Below are positions 9,339-18,170 of a stretch of 64,000 nt of DNA, piece after piece. Source of the DNA: CAVTJL01 sp963752325. GTDB lineage: Bacteria; Pseudomonadota; Alphaproteobacteria; Geminicoccales; Geminicoccaceae. A model generated the notes under the pieces. It made no database searches and was not told the origin of the DNA. It worked only from the letters and a program-made list of their open reading frames with translations. A program made the position numbers and the translations under genes. Location: contig CAVVXU010000005.1 of NCBI GenBank assembly GCA_963752325.1, positions 1 to 64,000 of the forward strand. The letters run 5' to 3'. Each line of letters starts with the position of its first letter. Within the stretch, counting starts at the first letter, position 1.

Positions 9339-10332
9339 CTATGCCGCGGCCTGGCTCCGCATCGCGCCATCTATCCACCTATAAGTCTCTTCAAGTCCCC
9401 TCTTCAGCGAGATACTCGGCTCCCAGCCGAGCTCCGCTGGATCATCGTGTTGTCGCTGTTGCGACCGCGCACGCCCTTGGGGGCGTCGAGCTTGTAGTTG
9501 CGCTCGAGCTTATCCCCGATGTCCTCGACGATGTCGACGAGCTGGTTGATGGTCACCAGCTCGGCGCAGCCGAGGTTGATCGGCTCGAGGATGTCGACTC
9601 GAGGATCGCCTTGGTGCCGTAGACGCAGTCGTCGATGTACATGAAGCTGCGGGTCTGCTCGCCGTCGCCCCAGATCTCGATCTCGTGCGTTGCCGGACGA
9701 GCTTGGCCTCGATCACCTTGCGGCAGATCGCGGCGGGCGCCTTCTCGCGGCCGCCGTCCCAGGTGCCGTGCGGGCCCGTAGACGTTGTGGTAGCGGGCGA
9801 CGCGGGTCTCGAGGCCGAAGTCCTCGCGGAAGTGGCGGCACATGCGCTCGCTGAAGAGCTTCTCCCAGCCGTAGCCGTCCTCGGGCATCGGCCGGGTAGG
9901 CGTCGCTCCTCCTTCAGCGCCGGTGACGTCGGCGTCGGTCTGCTTGTCCGCCGTCGTACACGCAGGCCGAGGAGGAGTAGAAGAAGCGCTCGACGCCGTG
10001 CGTCGCGGGCCGCCATGCAGCATGTGCGTGTTGATCAGCACCGACAGCATGCAGAGCGGCCTTGTTGTTCTCGATGAAGCCCATGCCGCCCATGTCGGCG
10101 GCGAGGTTGTAGACGTCGCTCGCAGCCCTGCGACGGCCTCGTCGCAGGCGTCGCGCCAGGCGCAGGTCGAGCGACCAGGTTCTCGGCGTCGTCGAAGCAC
10201 CTGGTACCACTCGTCGAGCGGCTTGATGTCGACGGCGCGGATCGCGATGGCCCTCGTCGCGCAGGTCGCGACCAGGTGGCCGCCGATGAAGCCGCCGCCG
10301 CCTGCGACGAGAACGAGATCTTCCCTGTCCAT
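9339..10332 (-). CDS. GDP-mannose 3,5-epimerase-like NAD-dependent epimerase, frameshifted
   Basis: An extended-SDR epimerase with unusually close pattern agreement to GDP-mannose 3,5-epimerases (the enzyme of plant ascorbate synthesis, also in some bacteria). Seen are AGGGGFIGGHLVA (NAD loop), YNLAADMGGMGFIENNKA, FFYSSSACVY, DGYGWEKLFSERMCRHF (YxxxK variant with W), RYHNVYGP, REKAPAAICRKVI, and IWGDGEQTRSFMYIDDCV. The C-terminus continues in another frame as LVTINQLVDIVEDIGDKLER and NSDNTMIQR to TAG at 9339. At least six frame changes occur. It would convert GDP-mannose to GDP-L-galactose or GDP-L-gulose for the local polysaccharide. A different 3,5-epimerising or 4-epimerising activity is possible. 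The NLAADMGGMGFI stretch is what drives the call. Confidence 0.68.
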
Positions 10333-10411
10333 TCGACTTTCCATCGAGATTACGAATATCTCCCACTGCTTTCTCTGCGGCCCACAGTGAAGCCCATGGG
10401 CGGCGAATTCG

Positions 10412-11650
10412 TCAGTCCGCCGCAGCGTATGTCGCCTGCTCCCGCCGCCCCAACTCCGGAGCCGCTTCGTCCCGCCAGCACCTCTCAAAGCGGTCGGCTA
10501 TCCGACCGATGTCGAACGCCTCCTCCGCATATCTGCGAGCGTTCAGTCCCATCTCTCGCGGCCTCGGGCGGGTCCTGGATCAAGCGCTGCAATGCGCCAT
10601 CACGCCCGCGCGGTCGGATGGCGACACAATCAACCCGGCGCCAGCCCGCTGCACCATGCGCGCCGCCAGGTTCTCCGGAGGTACCGCAAGGACGATAGCC
10701 CTGCCCGACTTCAGATAGCTCAGGACCTTGGAAGGGACCGAGTATACACCCGCCGTCGGGTCCAGCATGCCAAACAGAACCGTCGCCGTGCCCAAGACCT
10801 CCGAAAACCTGTCGTGCGGCTGAAACGGCAGAATCCGCAAATTCTCCAATCCCAGCTCGGCCTTCTGCGCCTGAAGCCAATCCGCGCCGAGCCCCTCGGA
10901 CACGACCACGACAACGACATCCTCATAGGCTCGAAGCTGCACGCAAGCCTCGCTGATCAGGAGGGATCGTGCTTGAGGCCCATCGTTCCCGAATAGAGGA
11001 TGACCCGCTTATCGAGCAGCCCGTATTCACGGGCCCAGCAATTATCCCGATCGACCGGCCTGCGTCCTCTATCGGGGACCAGTTCTCGACGGTCGTGCTT
11101 TCGGCATCCTGAACTCCCCAGGCCTCGAACACATCCCTGAAATCATCGGAGATGAGAACGATCCCGTTGCTCCGAGCAAGGATATTCGCTCCATCCGCTG
11201 GTAGTACGAGCCAACCGCCTCTCCAAGGCCCGGCATCCTCCTCGAGAGCAGGCGCCTGATGGCTGCGCTATAGATGTCCTGGACCCATGTGATGAACCTC
11301 ACCCCCTCGGCAAGGCAGCGCGCCTGAAAAACCCGAAGCTGCTCCAATGACAGGTTGGCGGCAATCACCACATCGGGCTCGAACTGCAGCGTACGAGCCG
11401 CCGCCATCTTGCCGTAGGCAATCTCCTGCTGGCGGCGCTTCAGAAGGGAATATTTCGCGTAGGGAGCATCCAGATCCAGCCCCGCGATCTCCAGGCCAGG
11501 CGAATCGCCTTCCCGCCGCCGCAACGGCCCCTTCGGGCCCTGGAATCCGGCGAAGTGCACGTACAATACGGCGTGCCCACGGTGGGCGAGCTCGCGGGCG
11601 AGCTGAACCGTAAAGGCATGGCCTGAGCCATCATGAAGCACTATGCGCAA
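10412..11650 (-). CDS. Glycosyltransferase, WbuB/WcaI-like GT4, frameshifted
   Basis: The N-terminal domain (11650 to about 11070) starts RIVLHDGSGHAFTVQLAREL and contains YGKMAAARTLQFEPDVVIAA and GVRFITWVQDIYS, characteristic of WbuB/WcaI glycosyltransferases. The C-terminal domain continues in other frames (about 11110-10580, then 10590-10412). There FSEVLGTATVLFGMLDPTAG and VPSKVLSYLKSGRAIVLAVP form the donor-site region with the family's S-K-x-x-x-Y pattern, and NARRYAEEAFDIGRIADRFE is the closing helix. TTG at 11650 is the only reasonable start and overlaps the preceding decarboxylase gene by 10 bases, so the two are translationally close. It transfers an unknown sugar during repeat-unit assembly. 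Confidence 0.7.
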
Positions 11651-12704
11651 TGACGTCTCCGATGCGCTGGCAATAGAGGCTCAGGCGGGTAGCGCAATTC
11701 GACCGTCTCGGCTCTCTTCCGGCCCGCCCTCCGAAGGGGCCTCGAGCCGTGCGCTTGAAGCAGCTCCTTGAAGTATCCGATCGTACGCCGCAAGCCCTCG
11801 TCGAGCTCCACCGAGGGCTCCAGCCGATGCTCGGGCCAAGGCGATGTCCGGCTTGCGCTGACGCGGATCGTCCGCGGGCAGCGTTGTGGAACTCGATCTC
11901 GCTGCGCGAGCCGGTGAGCGCGATCGACCTTCTCGGCCAGCTCGCAGGATCGTGAACTCGTCCGGGTTGCCGAGGTTGACCGGGCCGGTGACGTCGTCCG
12001 TCGCTGTCCATCAGCCGGATCAGACCGTCGACCAGGTCGTCGACGTAGCAGAACGAGCGGGTCTGCTTGCCGTCGCCGTAGATGGTGATCGGCTCGCCGC
12101 GCAGCGCCTGCACGATGAAGTTGGACACCACGCGCCCGTCGTTCGGGTGCATGCGCGGGCCGTAGGTGTTGAAGATCCGCGCCACCTTGATGCGCAGGCC
12201 GTGCTGGCGGTGATAGTCGAAGAACAGCGTCTCGGCGCAGCGCTTGCCCTCGTCGTAGCAGGCGCGCGGGCCGATCGGATTGACGTTGCCCCAGTAGTCC
12301 TCGGTCTGCGGATGGACGGTCGGGTCGCCGTAGACCTCGCTGGTCGAGGCCTGGAGGATCTTGGCCTTCACCCGCTTGGCGAGGCCCAGCATGTTGATCG
12401 CGCCGTGCACGCTGGTCTTGGTCGTCTGCACCGGGTCGAACTGGTAGTGGATCGGCGAGGCCGGGCAGGCGAGGTTGTAGATCTCGTCGACCTCGACGTA
12501 GAGCGGGAAGGTGACGTCGTGGCGCATCAGCTCGAAGCGCGGGTTGTCCAGCAGGTGCGCGATGTTGTCGCTTGCGTGCCGGTGAAGAAATTGTCGACGC
12601 AGAGCACGTCGTGGCCGCCTGGCCAGCAGCCGCTCGCACAGGTGGGAGCCGAGGAAGCCGGCGCCGCCGGTGACGAGCACACGCTTCCCACGCAGGTCCT
12701 TCAT
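11641..12704 (-). CDS. UDP-glucuronate decarboxylase (UDP-xylose synthase), frameshifted
   Basis: Forms UDP-xylose from UDP-glucuronate with bound NAD. The sequence has RVLVTGGAGFLGSHLCERLL at the N-terminus, then DEIYNLACPASPIHYQFDPV, TSEVYGDPTVHPQTEDYWGN, RACYDEGKRCAETLFFDYHR (YxxxK) and RIFNTYGPRMHPNDGRVVSN. These are UXS signatures, in particular the 'HPQ.E.YWG' and 'RSCYDEGKR' blocks. After about 12000 the frame alternates. NPDEFTI-type and VELDEGLRRTIGYFKELL segments complete the protein to TAG at 11641. Breaks lie near 12620-12570, 12000 and 11920-11830. Its product is a donor for xylose in the polysaccharide. A strong Shine-Dalgarno lies 9 bases upstream of the ATG at 12704. Confidence 0.83.
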
Positions 12705-12713
12705 ACGGGCAGA

Positions 12714-12720
12714 CACCTCC
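12714..12720 (-). promoter_or_regulatory. Ribosome binding site of the UDP-glucuronate decarboxylase gene
   Basis: GGAGGTG on the minus strand, 9 bases before the ATG at 12704. Its first G is also the last base of the TAG that ends the upstream sugar-phosphate transferase, so the two genes are tightly coupled. This fixes the decarboxylase start. Confidence 0.75.
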
Positions 12721-14183
12721 TAATATGCATTCGGGCTCTTGAACGTGCACAGCGCCGTGCGCGCCAATATCACGACGATCGAGCCACACCGACCAATTCG
12801 CGATGTAGTGGAGGTCGTGCTCCATCGCGTCGACGCATCGCTCGTCGGTAGCGGTCTCGCCGCGATAGCCATTGACCTGCGCCCAGCCGGTGATGCCGGG
12901 CTTGACGCGATGGCGGGAGAGGTAGCCGTCGATCTGACGGCCTAGAAGTTGTCGTGCGCCAGCGGCATGGGGCCGGGGGCCGACGATGGACATCTCGCCC
13001 AGAAGGACGTTGAAGAGCTGGGGCAGCTCGTCGAGGCTGGTGCGGCGGAGGAAGCGGCCGATGGGGGTGATGCGGGGATCGTCGCGCGTGGCCTGCCGGA
13101 CCTCGCCCGCGTCGGGCGCGTCGCAGCGGTCGACGTACATGGTGCGGAACTTCTACACCAGGATAGGGTGGCGGTTGAAGCCGTGACGGAGCTGGCGGAA
13201 GAAGATCGGGCCGGGCGAGCCGAGCTTGACGGCCACGGCGATGGCGGCGAGCAGGGGTGCCACGAGAACAGGAGGAGCAAGACCGAGGACCCGGTCCTCC
13301 ACGCCCTTCATCACGTAGCGCCAGTCGCTCAAGGGCTTCTCGAGCAGGCGGAGCAGGGGGGCGTCGCCGACCTGGACGGCGCCGAGGAGCGGCAGCTCGC
13401 GGCCCAGGACCTCGGGATAGAGGGAAACCTCGATGGGCAAATGGCGGAGGGCGGCCAGGGCCGCGTGGATCGCCGCCTTCTCGGACCAGGGGATGGCGAG
13501 GACGACCTCGTCGACCTGGTGGCGGATCAGCTCGGGCAGAAGCTCGTCGGCGCCGAGGCGGCCGAGGGCGGGGCCACCTCCTCGTCCGCTCCGGCGAGGC
13601 AGACGGCGCCCGCGACCCGGAGGCTGTCATCGGCGGCCTCGAGCCGCTCGGTGAGGTCGCGGACGAGATCGGTGCGGCCGACGACGAGGAGGTTGCGGGC
13701 GAGGCTGCCGCTCGCGCGCGCGGCGCGGATCTGCGACCTCACCGCCACGCGCCAGAAGACGAGGCCGACGGCGCCGCCGAGCCACCAGACGCCCAGCCAG
13801 AGGCGGGAGACCTCGGCCGAGCTTTTCATCGCGTAGAGGAAGACCAGGACGCCCGCCAGCGTGGCGGACCAGCCGAGGAGGAGGCGGGGGAGCTGATGGC
13901 TGAGGCTGGCGAGGCGATCGAAGGCGTAGATCTTGCAGCGGGGGAAGATCAGGGCGGCCAGAAGGACGCCGAACATGAGGGCGGCCAGGGCCGCGGTGGG
14001 GACGTCCTTCTCGACGAAGCGCCACCAGGTGGCGGCGGCTCCGGTGGCGGCGATGACAAGCACGTCGCCCAGGCGCACCAAGCCGTCGAGAACAACACGC
14101 GACCTGAGGCGCCCCAACAGACGGGGCCGAGCCGGGAGCGCACCTCCCGGAAAGCGAATATCAGCCTGCATCTCATGCTCCAT
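12720..14183 (-). CDS. Undecaprenyl-phosphate sugar phosphotransferase (WcaJ/ExoY family), frameshifted
   Basis: The initiating enzyme that loads sugar-1-phosphate onto undecaprenyl phosphate. The N-terminal half (14183 to about 13530) has four to five membrane helices followed by a nucleotide-binding-like segment (RNLLVVGRTDLVRDLTERLE, CoA_binding_3 type). The C-terminal Bac_transf domain follows in other frames. Its membrane re-entrant part is APPVLVAPLLAAIAVAVKL, then GSPGPIFFRQLRHGFNRHP, TPIGRFLRRTSLDELPQLFN, VLLGEMSIVGPRP and RVKPGITGWAQVNGYRGET, all hallmark motifs. The end reads LARTALCTFKSPNAY before TAG at 12720. Frame changes lie near 13580-13440, 13150, 12950 and 12790. It is the most upstream minus-strand gene of the island and probably starts its main transcript. 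Confidence 0.82.
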
Positions 14184-14613
14184 CGAACAATAGCCTCAGC
14201 GAGCGAGACGGCGGGGAGGACACCAGGTCGGCACGGGTCTCCCGTCGTCGGCCCGCGGATCGGATCCGAAAATTGCTTGAGGTCGAGCGCCGAGGGCTGA
14301 GCCGAGACGTCTGTTCTGAGGCGAAGAATAACCCTAGGTTGAAGAATAGCCCATCAGATCCCGCAGCACGGTGAGTGTGTCTAGATCGGGTCATCTTTCT
14401 ACCAGCGGTCTAGCATTCAAATCGCGGGGAGGTTAACGCTTTCTCAGCATTCGCTCCAGAGGCTTTTTTTGCGACGCAGCAGGAAGCTTGGAGTAGGCAG
14501 CGCGGCCCGGCAAGAGGGAATGCCGGGGGATGGTGGCGGCGTGATGACAGGAGCCCAGTGGATCCCTCCCCGGGTTCCGCGGAGCGGCCCCGAGGACAGG
14601 CTCCGGGCCAGCT

Positions 14614-14632
14614 CTGCGCGGGGATGTAGATG
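14614..14632 (+). repeat. REP-like direct repeat, copy 1
   Basis: CTGCGCGGGGATGTAGATG, identical over 19 bases to a second copy 57 bases downstream. On the minus strand it reads as CATCTACATCCCCGCGCAG. Short repeats of this look are common between genes in alphaproteobacteria. Confidence 0.6.
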
Positions 14633-14670
14633 AGGGGGGAAGCTGGGTCCCCACCTTCGTGGGCCCCCGC

Positions 14671-14689
14671 CTGCGCGGGGATGTAGATG
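14671..14689 (+). repeat. REP-like direct repeat, copy 2
   Basis: Second perfect copy of the 19-base unit. Just upstream (14645-14667) is a potential hairpin GGGTCCCCAC-CTTC-GTGGGCCCC, so copy and hairpin may together form a REP-type element. Confidence 0.6.
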
Positions 14690-14768
14690 TCGATGAGCGG
14701 GAAGGTGCGGGGGCGGGCTCCGAGGCGGGGCCGGCCATGCCGATCGAGCCCCAGGGAGGGGCACCTGA

Positions 14769-14789
14769 CCCCCCGGTCAAGCCGGGGGG
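14769..14789. repeat. Perfect inverted repeat (8-bp arms) in REP-like region
   Basis: CCCCCCGG-TCAAG-CCGGGGGG: two perfect 8-base arms around a 5-base loop, followed by TGACATTTCCC. No T-run follows on either strand, so it is more like a REP palindrome than an intrinsic terminator. Confidence 0.6.
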
Positions 14790-14985
14790 TGACATTTCCC
14801 ACGGTCCCGTCCCTCGAGTCCCGCCAGCGGGCCTGAGGGCGGGCTCCCGACAGGCTGAGCCAGGGGGAGATTTCCCCCGGCCAAGCTCGGGGGCCAGCTC
14901 CGGAGCAGCTCGGGCCGGCATGGTGGTTCCTCCCTGGTGGACGCGAGGCGATCTCGCCCACCTCCAGGGAGACTGAGATATCAAT

Positions 14986-15768
14986 TCAACCGGGAGGCGT
15001 AAAGCCTTGGACGAGGCCGGCGGTGACGAGGTACCAGCCGTCGACGAGGACGAAGAAGATGAGCTTGAAGGGGAGCGAGACCATCACGGGCGGGAGCATC
15101 ATCATGCCCATGGCCATGAGGACGGCGCTCACCACGAGGTCGATCACGAGGAAGGGCAGGAAGACCAAAAAACCGATCTCGAAGGCCTTCCTGAGCTCGC
15201 CGATCATGAAGGCGGGGACAAGGACGCGCAGCGGCAGCATGTCGGGGCTTTCGGTGGCAGCAGGTGGGCAGGCGGCGGCAGGCGGGCGATGTCCAAAAAG
15301 AGAGAAAGGTCCTTCTCGCGGGCCTGGGCCTGCATGAAGGCGTGGAAAGGCCGGGCCGCGCGGGCGAAGGCCTCCTGCTCGCCGATCTCGTGGTCGATGA
15401 GGGGGGCCAGGCCGTCGGTCCAGGCGCGCTCGAAGGTGGGGGCCATCACGAAGGCGGTGAGGAAGAGCGAAAGGCCCACGAGGACGGCGTTGGGCGGGCT
15501 CTGCTGGAGGCCGATGGCGGTGCGCAGGAAGGAGAGGACGACGACGATCCGGGTGAAGGAGGTGACCATCACGAGGATGCCGGGGGCGAGGCTGAGGACG
15601 GTGAGGAGGAGGACGAGGCGGACGATCTCGCCGCTGATGCCGCCGCAACGCCATACCGGGGCCGAGGTCGATGCTGACCGACTGGGCGGCGGCGGGGCCG
15701 GCGACAAGGCACGCGCCAGCCAGCAGAGCAACTATAAGTGTATTTCTTTTTATCTTTGTTCTCTTCAT
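14986..15768 (-). CDS. fliP: Flagellar type III export-gate protein FliP, frameshifted
   Basis: FliP forms the pentameric core of the flagellar export gate with FliQ and FliR. From ATG 15768 a cleavable signal peptide is seen (IVALLAGACLVAGPAAAQS), as is normal for FliP. It is followed, after a frame change near 15660, by LLLTVLSLAPGILVMVTSFT and RIVVVLSFLRTAIGLQQSPP, the most conserved FliP stretch. SLFLTAFVMAPTFERAW continues it. After another change near 15260 come LVPAFMIGELRKAFEIGFLV and LPFLVIDLVVSAVLMAMGMM, and the C-terminal LPFKLIFFVLVDGWYLV. The start overlaps the fliO stop (ATGA). FliQ and FliR are not downstream; the REP-like region follows instead. Confidence 0.88.
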   Translation of the reverse strand: MKRTKIKRNTLIVALLAGACLVAGPAAAQSVSIDLGPGMALRRHQRRDRPPRPPPHRPQPRPRHPRDGHLLHPDRRRPLLPAHRHRPPAEPAQRRPRGPFALPHRLRDGPHLRARLDRRPGPPHRPRDRRAGGLRPRGPAFPRLHAGPGPREGPFSLFGHRPPAAACPPAATESPDMLPLRVLVPAFMIGELRKAFEIGFLVFLPFLVIDLVVSAVLMAMGMMMLPPVMVSLPFKLIFFVLVDGWYLVTAGLVQGFTPPG

Positions 15769-16049
15769 GATAGAAATGCCTGCGGCGATCCGCCGCGCGA
15801 GTTGAGCTGCAGCGCAGCAGAGGGGGTGACGAGCACGAGATGCTCGGCCTCGTCGCAGCGGACGAGCAGCAGGCGGGTGCGGGAGTCGAGCCAGCGGCTC
15901 TCGACCAGCGCGAGGCGGGAGGCTCCCCTGCGAGCACCGCCCAGGCGCCGGGCGAGGTCGAGCCGGCGGGCGAGCCAGGCCAGGGCCGCCAGGAGGCCCA
16001 GGACGAGGAGAAGGGCGGCGAGGCTGCGCAGCAGGGCCATCGGCTCCAT
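15765..16049 (-). CDS. fliO: Flagellar biosynthesis protein FliO
   Basis: A 94-aa protein with one N-terminal membrane helix (LAALLLVLGLLAALAWLARR) and a small cytosolic domain. The latter contains LALVESRWLDSRTRLLLVRC and EAEHLVLVTPSAALQL, the FliO pattern of 'ld.r.rl.lv......lll.....'. FliO helps assemble the FliP ring. The size is short but within the family range. It overlaps fliP by 4 bases (ATGA), supporting translational coupling and the identification. Intact. Confidence 0.8.
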   Translation of the reverse strand: MEPMALLRSLAALLLVLGLLAALAWLARRLDLARRLGGARRGASRLALVESRWLDSRTRLLLVRCDEAEHLVLVTPSAALQLNSRGGSPQAFLS

Positions 16050-16061
16050 CCTGGTCGATCC

Positions 16062-16437
16062 CTAGGGCCGGCGGGCGCGGCGGTAGGCGGTGGCGACGGC
16101 CTGGCCCAGCGCCACGTCGCCCAGCCGGCGGGTGAGGAGCGCCTGACGCCGGGCCAGGCCTTCCGCCAGCTCCTGGAGCTCGGCCAGAAGGACCAGGAGC
16201 GCCAGGCGCGCCTCGGGGGGGCTGCCGGCCGGGAGCGTGGCCAGGGCGTCGCCGAGGCGGGCGGCCGAGGCGCGCAGGCCGGCCAGCGCCTCGGGCGGGT
16301 CGCGCGTCGAGCCGGCGGGCGATGGCGGCAAGGCCGGCGGCGATGCGGCGCAGGTCTCGACGACGCCGGGGCGGAGGCGCCGGACCTCGGCGGCGGCGAT
16401 CCCGGCTCACCGCGACTGCTGTTCTTGTCGGGTCCAT
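16062..16437 (-). CDS. Hypothetical protein upstream of fliO (start and frame uncertain)
   Basis: Between fliO and the divergent moeB lies a coding-like minus-strand stretch. Its C-terminal ~90 residues are clear: LAGLRASAARLGDALATLPA, ARLALLVLLAELQELAEGLA, RRLGDVALGQAVATAYRRAR. They form an alanine/leucine-rich helical, possibly coiled-coil segment. The first possible ATG (16437) is in another frame, and a TGA blocks the C-terminal frame near 16410, so one indel is likely. It ends 12 bases before fliO. Position and helical make-up would suit a small flagellar chaperone or regulator, but no family was recognised. Confidence 0.4.
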
Positions 16438-16596
16438 GGGCGATGCGCTCCGGATGAAGCAGGGCCGGCTCCTGCACGGCGGGGTGCCGGTCGCGGCAGG
16501 CTGCGCGCTTTGCGGGTTGCCGGCCGCAGCAGGCTGCGGCCGGTGTGGTAAAGGCGGGGTTAAGAGCGGCTCTGGCGGCGTGGAGGGCGTGGTGCG

Positions 16597-17443
16597 ATGG
16601 GCTCGGAGCCATTGGCGGACCTGACGGACGCGCAGCTGCGGCGCTATGCGCGGCACATCGTGCTGCCGGAGGTGGGCGGCATCGGGCAGACGCGGCTTTT
16701 GGAGGCGCGGGTGCTGGTGGTGGGAGCGGGCGGGCTGGGCTCCCCTCTCCTTCTCTATCTGGCGGCGGCCGGCGTGGGCACGCTGGGCGTGGTGGACGAC
16801 GACCGTCGTGGATGCGAGCAACCTGCAGCGGCAGGTGATCCACGACATGGCCCATGTGGGCGCATCGAAGACAAGAAGCGCCGTCGATCGGATCGCGGCG
16901 CTGGATCCGGCGATCCGGGTGGTGCGGCACGATCTGCGGTTGGGCCCGGAGAACGCAGGAGCGGTGATCGAGGGCTACGACATCGTGGCCGACGGCAGCG
17001 ACAATTTCGGCACACGGGCCGCGGTGCAGGACGCCTGCCTGCGGCTCGGCCGGACCCTGGTCAGCGCCTCGGTGCAGGGGCTGGACGGGCAGCTCACCAC
17101 CTTCAAGGCGCACCGGGGACCGCCGCATCCCTGCCTGCGCTGCCTCTTCCCGGACGAGCCGGCGGCCGATGCCCTGCCCTCCTGCGCCCAGGGCGGGGTG
17201 CTGGGGCCGGCGGCGGGCGTCATGGGCTGCCTGCAGGCGGTGGAGGTGGTGAAGGAGATCCTGGGCATGGAGGCGGACGGCCTGTCGGGCACGCTTCTGC
17301 TCTATGACGCGCTGGGCGCCCGGATCGACCGGGTGCGCGTGGCGCGGCGGCGCGAATGCGTATCCCAGTGCGTGCGATTGGCAGCGGCGGGCGTCGCGGG
17401 AGCCGAGGCAGCCGCGGGTTCTTCCCAGGGTAGAGAGCTTTAG
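16597..17443 (+). CDS. moeB: MoeB/ThiF-family sulfur-carrier adenylyltransferase, one frameshift
   Basis: Adenylates the C-terminal glycine of a MoaD/ThiS-type sulfur carrier for molybdopterin or thiamine synthesis. It starts with LTDAQLRRYARHIVLPEVGG and has RVLVVGAGGLGSPLLLYLAA (ATP-binding GxGGLG). After a frame change at about 16803 (one extra C in GACGACCGTCGTGG) come NLQRQVIHDMAHVGASKTRS, DIVADGSDNFGTR, PCLRCLFPDEP, CAQGGVLGPAAGVMGCLQAV and EVVKEILG, all E1-like motifs. Removing one base gives 281 aa, slightly longer than usual for MoeB because of an alanine-rich tail. The zinc CxxC pairs are partly present (PCLRC; C...C at the end). Divergent from the flagellar genes. Confidence 0.82.
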
Positions 17444-17595
17444 AGAAGTATCGCGCAAAACGAGAGAGTTGCGCGCTGCCCTCGCCTTGCGCTAAGGGAG
17501 CGCCCGCGTGGCGGCGGTGAGGCGGGCGAGCTCCGGCTGCCGGAGCATGGCCCGCTCCCCGAGGGAGAAGATCCCCGGGTCGTTGGAGGGAGTCC

Positions 17596-18013
17596 ATGGC
17601 TGATATCATCGGCGAGGATTATCGGCCCTCGGAGGCCGAGCCCTACATGAACCTGCGCCAGGCCGAGTATTTCCGCCGCAAGCTTCTGGCGTGGCGCGAG
17701 GAGATCCTCAAAGGCTCGGGCGAGACGCTGAAGCAGCTCAAGGAGGAGGACACGCGCCTTCCCGACCAGAGCGACTGGGCCTCGGCCGAGATCCAGCGCT
17801 CGTTCGAGCTGCGGACGCGCGACCGCGAGAGAAAGCTGCTCTCGAAGATCGACGCGGCGCTGCAGGCGGATCGAGGACGGCTCTTACGGCTATTGCGAGG
17901 AGACGCAGGAGCCGATCGGGCTCAAGCGGCTCGAGGCGCGGCCGATCGCGACCTTGAGCATCGAGGCGCAGGAGCGCCACGAGCGCCGCGAGCGCACGTT
18001 TCGCGAGGAGTAG
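17596..18013 (+). CDS. dksA: DksA-family RNA polymerase regulator, one frameshift
   Basis: DksA binds the RNA polymerase secondary channel and with ppGpp adjusts transcription. The coiled-coil half (YFRRKLLAWREEILKGSGET, DQSDWASAEIQRSFELRTRD) is followed after one extra G near 17868 by RIEDGSYGYCEETQEPIGLK, RLEARPIATLSIEAQERHER and the stop at 18011-18013. Without that base it is 138 aa, a normal length. Of the four zinc-finger cysteines of E. coli DksA only one remains (GYCEET), and the second CxxC is replaced by SIEA. This is the usual form in alphaproteobacteria as I know it and supports that placement. Position between moeB and the membrane/FlhA-like pair is noted. Confidence 0.85.
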
Positions 18014-18170
18014 GCCGCGAGGAGCGGGCCGCGGAAGGCGGGCGCAGCCCTCGCGCTTGCTCCCCCTCAGCTCCTTGCTCGCCCTCGCCTGCGGGTGACA
18101 GAAACCACAGACAAAAAAAGGGTTTCCGACTAGTCTCCCAGAAAGGGAGAGACAGCGGATCGGGGGCGGC

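Larger units (their letters stand above)
14184..14985. other. Intergenic region with REP-like repeats
   Basis: About 800 bases between the sugar-phosphate transferase and fliP with no recognisable gene. The first 250 bases are comparatively AT-rich and may hold the island's promoter. Bases 14560-14900 form a mosaic of short GC-rich direct and inverted repeats, listed separately. Open frames across it give low-complexity proline/glycine/arginine strings and are not believable as proteins. Confidence 0.65.

Noticed and set aside
11641..13140. A 499-aa minus-strand open frame
   Set aside because: Only its first ~130 residues belong to the sugar-phosphate transferase and its last ~60 to the decarboxylase. 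The Arg/Pro/Ala-rich middle is the shadow of the decarboxylase frame.
12949..14300. Long plus-strand open frames opposite the sugar-phosphate transferase
   Set aside because: Glu/Asp/Gly-rich antisense shadows of a GC-rich gene, without family motifs.
14614..14789. CRISPR-like array
   Set aside because: Only two copies of a 19-base unit and unlike palindromes, with no regular spacers and no cas genes.
14986..16848. A 620-aa minus-strand open frame covering fliP, fliO and part of moeB
   Set aside because: Low-complexity Pro/Arg/Ala in most of its length. FliP and FliO are recognisable as separate genes with an ATGA overlap.
18120..18160. Imperfect hairpin CTCCCAGAAAGGGAG after dksA as a terminator
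   Set aside because: Stem is short, no T-run follows, and it lies close to the next start; not convincing.
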